DNA from: an uncultured Spirochaetaceae bacterium
GTDB lineage: Bacteria > Spirochaetota > Spirochaetia > Treponematales > Treponemataceae
Length of the DNA: 5,227 bases
Reading direction: 5' to 3'
Assembly: GCA_937875245.1 (NCBI GenBank)
Contig: CALNCH010000317.1
Location: forward strand, 1-5,227
Shown here: positions 1-5,205 of the stretch, one piece after another
How the letters are laid out: every line of letters starts with the position of its first letter
Position numbering within the stretch: position 1 is the first letter of the stretch
Program-made: the position numbers and the translations under genes
Notes under the pieces: generated by a model
Database searches by the model: none
What the model was told of the DNA's origin: nothing
The model's input: the letters and a program-made list of their open reading frames with translations, nothing else

Positions 1-259
1 TAACAGCATAAGTTTTAAATTTTACATTTTTATCTGGATCATATTTATTGATTGCATCTAAAAGTCCGAATTGGCCAAAACCTACCAAATCATCAAACTC
101 AACACTTCCAGGCATTCCCACCGAAATTTTTCCTGCAACGTATTTTACAAGAGGCATATATTGTCTTATAAAAGCATCTCTCAATTGAGGTGACTTTGTA
201 TTTCTGTATTCAACCCATAATTCTTCTTCAGTTTTTTGCTCGAAAAGAGAAGTTGCCAT
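1..259 (-). CDS. fliA: Flagellar sigma factor FliA/WhiG (sigma-28 family), N-terminal part, cut by window edge
   Basis: This is the first 86 codons of a sigma-28-type RNA polymerase sigma factor, which directs transcription of late flagellar and chemotaxis genes in the cytoplasm. I translated it by hand from the ATG at 259-257; the frame is open to the left edge and the gene is cut there. It begins MATSLFEQKTEEELWVEY. Residues about 26-86 match sigma region 2: the core-binding helices (MPLVKYVAGKI, then EFDDLVGFGQFGLLDAI at about 55-70) and the start of the promoter-melting segment (KYDPDKNVKFKTYAV at 72-86). The FKTYA block is typical of the FliA/WhiG group. Regions 3 and 4 lie outside the window. 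An AAAGGTG ribosome site sits 7 bases before the ATG. The gene follows the upstream membrane-protein gene by 22 bases with no terminator, so it is probably cotranscribed. Family assignment is firm; the FliA versus WhiG name is convention. Confidence 0.93.
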   Translation of the reverse strand, partial: MATSLFEQKTEEELWVEYRNTKSPQLRDAFIRQYMPLVKYVAGKISVGMPGSVEFDDLVGFGQFGLLDAINKYDPDKNVKFKTYAV

Positions 260-266
260 TGTCCCA

Positions 267-273
267 CACCTTT
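267..273 (-). promoter_or_regulatory. Ribosome binding site of fliA
   Basis: On the coding strand AAAGGTG lies 7 bases before the fliA ATG. It pairs with the CACCT part of the 16S anti-Shine-Dalgarno rather than with the usual CCTCC core. It fixes the start codon at 259, since no other in-frame ATG, GTG or TTG nearby has a comparable site. Confidence 0.6.
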
Positions 274-281
274 ATGTAATT

Positions 282-971
282 TTATCCATCTTTATGAAGT
301 ACAGTCCTTATTGCTTCTGCTAATTCTTTTGCATCAGTTTCTTTACTAAACTCTACCGTTTTTGGTGGCAAGGATGTACCATTCTGTGCAAAAGAACTAT
401 CTTCAATAATTTCTGAACCACTGGCACTGAATTTAGGAACCAGATTATCAATATCAGGTAATTCATCTAAGTCTTCAATAACATTAACCGAATCAACAGA
501 ATTTTCCTCTAAAGAATTCGATGTTGTTACTTTATCTAAAGACAATCCCTGAAACTGTTGGGGAGGTATACTTTCTTTTGGTTGAAAAGTATTATTAGAA
601 AGTGTTACAGTTTCTTTTGGTTCTTTTTGTGAACTAGTTGATTCTGTTGCTTCCTGATCTCCCTTTCGAACAGCAAAATCTGGTGCTGATGCATCATCCG
701 GTAAAGTATCATCTTCTATGTTAATATCAACTACAGAACCAACAGGAATATCTTTTTTTGAGATTTTTTGTGGTTCCATTGTATCATATTCATCAGATAA
801 ATACTTTTGATAAAGCATATAGCAAGTGGAACCCAGAATAGCACCTACGGCTGCAAATAAAATTGCACGTACAAAAACGGTACCAAAACTGACCCCACCA
901 ATCAGCCCTGAAAGAAAAGATGTTACAAAGCCTATTGCCGCACAAATAAGAGTGGATTTCAGGCTAAACAT
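282..971 (-). CDS. Hypothetical two-helix membrane protein of the flhG-fliA interval
   Basis: A 229-residue protein whose family and function I do not recognise. Two hydrophobic segments at about residues 7-26 and 31-53 form a short membrane hairpin or tandem anchor. They are rich in small residues (GLIGGVSFG around 22-30; AAVGAILGS around 40-48) that could pack helices together. The remaining 170 residues are polar, acidic and low in complexity, with many Ser, Glu, Asp, Pro and Gln, and are probably a largely disordered cytoplasmic tail. Two parts look less random: an acidic stretch at about 76-100 (PVGSVVDINIEDDTLPDD) and an amphipathic helix at the C-terminus (AKELAEAIRTVLHKDG). No catalytic motif is visible. 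The ATG at 971 is set by a GGAGG site 6 bases upstream. It sits 54 bases after flhG and 22 before fliA. A small hypothetical gene at this place is, from memory, usual in treponeme fla operons, so a role in periplasmic flagella or FliA control is plausible but unproven. Confidence 0.85.
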   Translation of the reverse strand: MFSLKSTLICAAIGFVTSFLSGLIGGVSFGTVFVRAILFAAVGAILGSTCYMLYQKYLSDEYDTMEPQKISKKDIPVGSVVDINIEDDTLPDDASAPDFAVRKGDQEATESTSSQKEPKETVTLSNNTFQPKESIPPQQFQGLSLDKVTTSNSLEENSVDSVNVIEDLDELPDIDNLVPKFSASGSEIIEDSSFAQNGTSLPPKTVEFSKETDAKELAEAIRTVLHKDG

Positions 972-977
972 ACAATT

Positions 978-982
978 CCTCC
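978..982 (-). promoter_or_regulatory. Ribosome binding site of the membrane-protein gene
   Basis: A perfect GGAGG on the coding strand with 6 bases to the ATG at 971. It is the strongest Shine-Dalgarno sequence in the window and makes this start secure. Confidence 0.8.
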
Positions 983-990
983 ATATAATC

Positions 991-1019
991 AGATTAAGAC
1001 AAAAAGTGCGTTAGGTCAA
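991..1019 (-). promoter_or_regulatory. Possible weak sigma-70-type promoter between flhG and the membrane-protein gene
   Basis: In the 54-base gap after flhG the coding strand reads TTGACC, then 17 bases, then TAATCT. The first box matches the -35 consensus at five of six positions. The second matches the -10 consensus at only three of six. The spacer length is ideal. If active, it would allow the membrane protein and fliA to be expressed apart from the upstream export genes, just before a strong ribosome site. AT-rich DNA gives such matches by chance, so this is tentative. Confidence 0.25.
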
Positions 1020-1025
1020 GTTAGT

Positions 1026-1757
1026 TTACCATTTTCCAGACATTTTCCTAAAAAACCGGGAAAATCCTTCTTCGGTATCTAACTGCGTTTTTTCAATTCT
1101 TCCTACAATGTGTTTTACACATATTGAACATTTGGCATTAGGTTCTGCAATAAGAAAGGGTTTTTGCCGTAATACAGAAGCTGAAACAGCTGAATCATCA
1201 TATACAAACCCTAAATAATCAATCTGATAATTTAAGAATTGTTTAACAATGGTAATAATGCGTTCAGCAACCCGTTTTCCTTCAGCAGAAGAATGAACCC
1301 TATTAACAATCAATTTTAAATTTGGTCTATTGTCCAACATTTCTGTGGCAATAATTTTTATAATTCCATATGCATCTGTAATTGAAGTTGGTTCAGGAGT
1401 AGTAACAACATATACTTCATCGGCGGCAGCCAAAAGTCCTAAAACATTTTGTGCAATACCGGCACCAGTGTCTAAAATAATAATATCCGCACTCGATAGC
1501 GTTGAAAATTCAGCGGCAAAATATTCCATTTCAGCATCTGTTAAATTGGCAATACGAGAAAAACCATTTGCCCCAGGTATAAATTGAAAACCATACTCAG
1601 TGTCTGTAAGAATTTCTGACATACTTCGTCTTTTATTGATAACATCCAGCAAGTTTGCTTTAGGAGTTATACCTAGTAAAACATTAACGTTAGCCATACC
1701 AAAATCACCGTCTATAAGAATTACTCTTTTTCCGGCTTTAGCATATGCAATGGCCAT
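1026..1757 (-). CDS. C-terminal open frame of split FlhG (MinD-like domain lacking its P-loop)
   Basis: This 243-residue frame carries nearly all of the FlhG MinD-like domain. It begins inside the helix after the P-loop (MAIAYAKAGKRVILIDGDFG). Recognisable parts are the DGDFGMAN segment at 16-23 that normally contacts Mg-ATP, the switch II motif DTGAGI at 96-101, the VVTTPEPTSITDAYG strand-helix at 117-131, and the nucleotide-base contact region LIVNRV at 149-154. A Cys-x-x-Cys pair lies at 210/213. The in-frame sequence is open for only seven codons before this ATG (to a TAA at 1781-1779), and no Shine-Dalgarno is visible before it, so efficient initiation here is doubtful. If made, the product would lack the Walker A lysine and the signature lysine of deviant P-loops, so it should neither bind nor hydrolyse ATP normally. 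The stop at 1026 is followed by the membrane-protein gene. Confidence 0.7.
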   Translation of the reverse strand: MAIAYAKAGKRVILIDGDFGMANVNVLLGITPKANLLDVINKRRSMSEILTDTEYGFQFIPGANGFSRIANLTDAEMEYFAAEFSTLSSADIIILDTGAGIAQNVLGLLAAADEVYVVTTPEPTSITDAYGIIKIIATEMLDNRPNLKLIVNRVHSSAEGKRVAERIITIVKQFLNYQIDYLGFVYDDSAVSASVLRQKPFLIAEPNAKCSICVKHIVGRIEKTQLDTEEGFSRFFRKMSGKW

Positions 1758-1778
1758 ATTAACAGATAAATTAGATTT

Positions 1779-1794
1779 TTATTCAGATTTATAT
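1779..1794 (-). other. AT-rich tract replacing the FlhG Walker A codons
   Basis: The coding strand reads ATATAAATCTGAATAA between GTT-ACT (Val-Thr, end of the first beta strand) and AAA-TCT (Lys-Ser, end of the P-loop). Seven codons, Ser-Gly-Lys-Gly-Gly-Val-Gly, would be expected. The tract contains one G and no GG pair, has stops in both relevant frames, and is 5 bases short of the expected 21. It repeats motifs of the DNA just downstream: AAATCT occurs twice 12 bases apart, and ATCTG twice 21 bases apart. This hints at local slippage or template copying, but the sequence is so AT-rich that chance cannot be excluded. Confidence 0.6.
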
Positions 1795-1911
1795 AGTAAC
1801 TGCAATAATCCGAGTTTTGTTTGCATTCATCACTGAATCACGAGTATATTTAGAACCCTTTTCCAGTCGATTTTGCATCATTGCTTTTAATTCAGAAGCC
1901 TGATCTTCCAT
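1789..1911 (-). CDS. N-terminal open frame of split FlhG, carrying the FlhF-activating motif
   Basis: A 40-residue frame from the ATG at 1911 to a TAA at 1791-1789, translated by hand. It begins MEDQASELKAMMQNRLEKGS and ends RIIAVTI. The DQAxxL pattern at residues 3-8 matches the conserved N-terminal helix of FlhG. In Bacillus this helix binds and stimulates the FlhF GTPase dimer. The end, RIIAVT, is the first beta strand of the MinD fold, directly before the lost P-loop. Start codon and weak AGGG site (1921-1924) follow the flhF stop closely, so translational coupling to flhF is likely. The peptide may be translated as it stands; whether it is stable is unknown. Confidence 0.55.
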   Translation of the reverse strand: MEDQASELKAMMQNRLEKGSKYTRDSVMNANKTRIIAVTI

Positions 1912-1922
1912 ATTCTTTTGCC

Positions 1923-3122
1923 CTACTTTTCAATAGAAAATTTTTCTTCGATTCTGTCACGATTTATTTTGAAATCATCCAATCGAGTAAGTAATCGTAT
2001 TGGATTTGCAATTTCTAAATCTCGTGGAACTTTTTGTCCTGTAGTAAAATATGCTACAGATTTATTTTTTTCTGACAAAACGCTAATTATGTTACCAACA
2101 CATCCTGTTTCGTCTAGCTTTGTTACTATAAGAGATGAATAACTGAAAATTTCATACTGCTGCATTATTTCTCGTAAATCACTGGATTTTGTTGTAGCAG
2201 AAACAGTGAGAAATACTTCAGTATCAGCACCATGCAAATCAAGAATTTTTCTCATTTTTGCAATGTTCTCATAGTCTTTAGGGCTGAATCCTATTGTATC
2301 GATTAAAATGTAGTCAACACTGCTTCCATACATTGTCATTAGTTTTTCCAAATCTTCTGCAGACTCCGCACTGGAAACAGGTACACCCATATGATTACCA
2401 TAGATTTCAATCTGTTCTTTAGCCGCAATACGATATCTGTCTATTGTTATTATTCTAACTTCTTTTTGTTGTTGATTATTTAACTGAGATGGAAAAACTA
2501 AATTAGCAGCGAGTTTTGCTACCGTTGTTGTTTTTCCTACTCCAGTAGGGCCAACTAAAATAATAACACTAGGTTTTTTTTCAACCTTCTTTTTACGTAT
2601 TTGTACAGATTCTCCTATCCAATCAACTACAGATGTTTGTACTCCTTCAAAATTATCCAATCGATCAAGGGAATACTCCCTACGTATCTTATCGGACATT
2701 TTTCGTATATAACTTGTGCTAAATTCATTTTTTTCTAAAAGAGATTCAATTTTTAATATGGATTCATGTTCAACAGAGGTATTTACAGAAGTGTGTTCTC
2801 CCATCTCTGCCCGCAAGGCTTGTACTTCATCTAAAATAAGTTTGATTTGAGGATTTAATACTTTTTTGTTATCTTCTAAAATTCGTTTTTGTTCTACTTC
2901 AAAAGAGGAAGTGAAAGTCTTTTTGGGTTCCATGGGTAATAATACATATACTATTTCATAGCTAGGTTTTTTAAAAATCCCAAGTATACCACTAGGAGAA
3001 ACTTCTCTTTTGCGAATTACTTCATAATCTTTACCATATTTTCTTCGAATATTGGTTATACATTCTTCATAAGAGCTTCCTGATTCTGTTAATAAATCGC
3101 TCCGCATTGAATTATCTTGCAA
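1923..3122 (-). CDS. flhF: Flagellar biosynthesis GTPase FlhF (SRP-type)
   Basis: FlhF is a signal-recognition-particle-type GTPase at the inner face of the membrane that sets where flagella are assembled. This 399-residue copy has the usual three parts. The N-terminal B domain has the family signature SYEECITNIRRKYGKDYEVI at about 17-36. A linker and helical N domain occupy about 70-180. The G domain from about 185 contains the P-loop GPTGVGKTTT (191-200), IDRYRIAAKEQ (227-237), the G3 motif DTIGFS (275-280), SATTKSSDL (308-316) and TKLDE (334-338). Several differ from the common DTYRIAA and DTAGR forms. The start given is a TTG at 3122-3120, with GGGAG 9 bases upstream, overlapping the end of flhA by 11 bases. 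An ATG at 3107 would shorten it by five residues and leave a 4-base gap, but has no good ribosome site. The flhG start follows 11 bases after the stop, supporting coordinated synthesis of the two partners. Confidence 0.95.
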   Translation of the reverse strand: MQDNSMRSDLLTESGSSYEECITNIRRKYGKDYEVIRKREVSPSGILGIFKKPSYEIVYVLLPMEPKKTFTSSFEVEQKRILEDNKKVLNPQIKLILDEVQALRAEMGEHTSVNTSVEHESILKIESLLEKNEFSTSYIRKMSDKIRREYSLDRLDNFEGVQTSVVDWIGESVQIRKKKVEKKPSVIILVGPTGVGKTTTVAKLAANLVFPSQLNNQQQKEVRIITIDRYRIAAKEQIEIYGNHMGVPVSSAESAEDLEKLMTMYGSSVDYILIDTIGFSPKDYENIAKMRKILDLHGADTEVFLTVSATTKSSDLREIMQQYEIFSYSSLIVTKLDETGCVGNIISVLSEKNKSVAYFTTGQKVPRDLEIANPIRLLTRLDDFKINRDRIEEKFSIEK

Positions 3123-5205
3123 CTTTTATCTCTCCCAAGTTTTCTACAGTAATATCATTTGAAATTTCAGGTACAGATAGTACTACTAAATTTGGCATTT
3201 CACGTTCCGTACTTATTTTTACCAGTTTTCGAACTTCTTCCGGACAGACAATAACAGGCATAAAACCTTTACCATTTGCAGTTGCAATAGAATTGCTTAC
3301 TGCTGATATCCAAGAACGATGATCCACTGGATCTAAAGCAGAAATAGGTCCTTTTACCGTATCCATTTTACTGTCTAGTAATTTTTGTAAGAATGGTTGT
3401 TCTACTGTTAAAATGCGCAATACTTTATTTTCATCTGCATATTGTAAGCAAATTTGACTGGATAAGGATTGTCGCACTTTTTCAACTAACACATCAGTTT
3501 TCTTTGTCACAGGACCAAAATCAGCTATTGTCTCAAAGATAATCTCCATATTGCGAATTGATACCTGTTCTCTAAGAAGACCTTGCATAACCTTTTGTAT
3601 TTCACCCATATTAAATATTTTAGTAACTTCTTCAACCACCGCAGGATAATCTTTTTTCAAGGTGTCAACAATAGACTGTACTTCTTGTCGTCCCAATATT
3701 TCTGCAGCATGGGCTTTAATTAACTCAGTTAAATGTGTGGCAATTACCGTTGGCGGATCTACTACCACATAACCAGATCTTTCTGCTTGATCTTTTTCTT
3801 CTGATGAAACCCAAATAGCGGGTAAATTGAATGCAGGATCTTTTGTGGATTCCCCTTTCATCGGTTCAATAACTCCACCCGTATCCATACACATGTAATA
3901 ACCCATTCGAATTTTACTGGAACCTACTTCTATACCACGAATTTTAAAACAATATTCGTTAGGGTCTAGTCTCATATTGTCAATTATACGAATTCTTGGA
4001 ACAACAAGTCCTAAATCCAGTGCAGACTCCCTTCTAATTCGAGGAACTCGCTCTAGTAATTTGGCACCTTTTTCTTTATCAACTAAAGGAATAAGGCCAT
4101 AACCTAATTCCAAAGACAAAGGATCTAAAGGAACAACAGGACTAATTTCAGAAGAAGAACCGCCTTGTGTTTGTTGTTTTTCTTTTTCTTTTTGAACTTT
4201 TGTTTCAAAGGATTGTTTTTCTATTTTTTGGAATTTTCTACCAAAAAAGAGTAAGGCTGCTCCAAGAGGTATAAGCACATACCATGGAAAGCCAGGCAAC
4301 ACACCAATTAAAATCATGGTGCCACCTGATACATAATAAACGTAAGCACTTTGGGTAAATTGTTTTTTAATTTCTGTACCCATTGTGGTGCCATCAGAAG
4401 CAGATCTGGTAACAATAAGACCGGTTGCAAAAGAAACTAACAATGAGGGTAACTGAGAAAGTAACCCATCCCCAATAGTTAAGGAAGCATAGGTAGTTAT
4501 GGCAGTAGAAAAACTTTCATTACGAAGAACCATTCCAAAAATAATTCCCACTACTAAGTTTATAACAGTAATAAAAATACCAACTTTTACGGTTCCTGAA
4601 ATAAATTTTGTAGAACCATCCATTGCTCCATAAAAGTCGGCTTCCTGTTGTACTTCCATTTTTCGTTTTCTAGCTTCTTCTTCTGTTATTGCACCTTGAT
4701 TATATTCTGCTTCTACCGCAGCTTGTTTCATAGGCATAGCATCCAGCGTAAAGCGAGCCGCTACTTCAGCAACGCGAGAAGCACCCTTGGTAATAACAAA
4801 GGTTTGAACTGCAATAATAATTATAAAAATAACAAAACCAATTAAAAGACCTTCAGTTCCACCAGCCCCTACTACGAAAGTAGAAAAAGCCTTTACCATT
4901 CTTCCATCAAATTTAGTGCCTTGAGAAAGAATTAATCTTGTTGAAGAAACGTTTAATCCCAACCCAAAAACAGTTGATATTAACAATATTGAGGGAAATG
5001 ATGAAAAATCAATAGCACGTGGGGTGTAAATAACAATTAACAATATAAAAAGAGCCAATAATAAATTAAGTGCCATTAATACATCTAACAATACAGTTGG
5101 TAATGGTATGATTAGCATCATTACAACAACAATAGCAGATATGGCTATTATCAAATCTGAAGATCTAGTTAACTTACTCCCTAACCCTGGCATGGTCCCA
5201 CCCAT
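3112..5205 (-). CDS. flhA: Flagellar type III export gate protein FlhA
   Basis: FlhA forms the nonameric ring of the flagellar export gate: its membrane part takes part in proton-driven export and its cytoplasmic part docks chaperone-substrate complexes. At 697 residues it has the normal family length. About eight hydrophobic segments are visible (roughly 18-37, 41-60, 70-90, 111-137, 204-226, 238-264, 286-302, 305-322). The large loop between segments 4 and 5 holds the FHIPEP-family signature region RFTLDAMPMKQAAVEAEYNQGAITEEEA in two parts around 151-178. A charged linker (about 326-350, Lys/Glu/Gln-rich) leads to the cytoplasmic domain, with RRESALDLGLVVPRIRI at 391-407 and DPPTVIATHLTELIKAHAAE around 483-502. 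The start is uncertain: the first ATG at 5205 has no ribosome site, while the ATG at 5193 (Met5) follows GGGTGGGACC. The longer form is given to keep the whole frame. It overlaps the TTG start of flhF. An flhB gene would be expected upstream, outside the window. Confidence 0.97.
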   Translation of the reverse strand: MGGTMPGLGSKLTRSSDLIIAISAIVVVMMLIIPLPTVLLDVLMALNLLLALFILLIVIYTPRAIDFSSFPSILLISTVFGLGLNVSSTRLILSQGTKFDGRMVKAFSTFVVGAGGTEGLLIGFVIFIIIIAVQTFVITKGASRVAEVAARFTLDAMPMKQAAVEAEYNQGAITEEEARKRKMEVQQEADFYGAMDGSTKFISGTVKVGIFITVINLVVGIIFGMVLRNESFSTAITTYASLTIGDGLLSQLPSLLVSFATGLIVTRSASDGTTMGTEIKKQFTQSAYVYYVSGGTMILIGVLPGFPWYVLIPLGAALLFFGRKFQKIEKQSFETKVQKEKEKQQTQGGSSSEISPVVPLDPLSLELGYGLIPLVDKEKGAKLLERVPRIRRESALDLGLVVPRIRIIDNMRLDPNEYCFKIRGIEVGSSKIRMGYYMCMDTGGVIEPMKGESTKDPAFNLPAIWVSSEEKDQAERSGYVVVDPPTVIATHLTELIKAHAAEILGRQEVQSIVDTLKKDYPAVVEEVTKIFNMGEIQKVMQGLLREQVSIRNMEIIFETIADFGPVTKKTDVLVEKVRQSLSSQICLQYADENKVLRILTVEQPFLQKLLDSKMDTVKGPISALDPVDHRSWISAVSNSIATANGKGFMPVIVCPEEVRKLVKISTEREMPNLVVLSVPEISNDITVENLGEIKVAR
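3132..3136 (-). promoter_or_regulatory. Ribosome binding site favouring the TTG start of flhF
   Basis: GGGAG on the coding strand, inside the 3' end of flhA, is 9 bases before the TTG at 3122 and 24 before the ATG at 3107. The distance fits the TTG and is too long for the ATG, which is the main reason for choosing the longer FlhF. Confidence 0.45.
5197..5203 (-). promoter_or_regulatory. Possible ribosome binding site for an internal flhA start (Met5)
   Basis: GGGTGGG lies just before the second ATG of flhA at 5193-5191, with the GGTG core 5 bases from it. The first ATG at 5205 has only AT-rich sequence (ATATTAGAAA) upstream. A GTGGGAC motif at the same place before the fliA ATG makes Met5 the more credible translation start. 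Confidence 0.4.

Larger units (their letters stand above)
1026..1911 (-). pseudogene. flhG: FlhG (MinD/ParA-type ATPase, flagellar number regulator), split at its P-loop
   Basis: FlhG (YlxH/FleN) is a MinD-like ATPase that works with FlhF to control number and position of flagella. Read as one gene it starts at the ATG at 1911, 11 bases after flhF, with a weak AGGG site overlapping the flhF stop. The first 39 residues run from MEDQASELKAMM to RIIAVT in one frame. The family then requires SGKGGVGK(S/T). Here, 16 bases with stop codons (1779-1794) stand in for about 21, and the protein resumes in another frame with KSNLSVNMAIAYAKAGKRV. Bridging the gap gives about 296 residues, normal for FlhG. 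Thus start, end and length are as expected and only the Walker A coding bases are missing. The rest shows no other stop or frameshift. As written it cannot make an intact ATPase. Alternatives are an assembly or sequencing error, or two separately translated pieces; both pieces are listed separately below. Confidence 0.75.

Noticed and set aside
826..1014. Plus-strand 62-codon frame opposite the start of the membrane-protein gene.
   Set aside because: Antisense shadow of a coding region with a clear start and ribosome site on the other strand.
972..1025. A rho-independent terminator after flhG.
   Set aside because: The gap contains a run of five T but no GC-rich stem before it.
1779..1794. 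Programmed frameshifting, a short inversion or an intron-like insert to explain the flhG break.
   Set aside because: There is no slippery heptamer or strong downstream structure, and frameshifting could not supply the missing glycine codons. Reading the tract in reverse complement also gives no P-loop, and the tract is too short to be an insert hiding the motif.
1600..1836. Plus-strand open frame crossing the flhG scar.
   Set aside because: It mostly mirrors the conserved FlhG coding sequence and has no recognisable domain; its span over the scar is a by-product of AT-rich DNA.
4648..4845. Plus-strand open frame inside flhA.
   Set aside because: Composition (Phe/Tyr/Asn/Arg runs) is that of an antisense shadow of flhA; there is no ribosome site or family resemblance.
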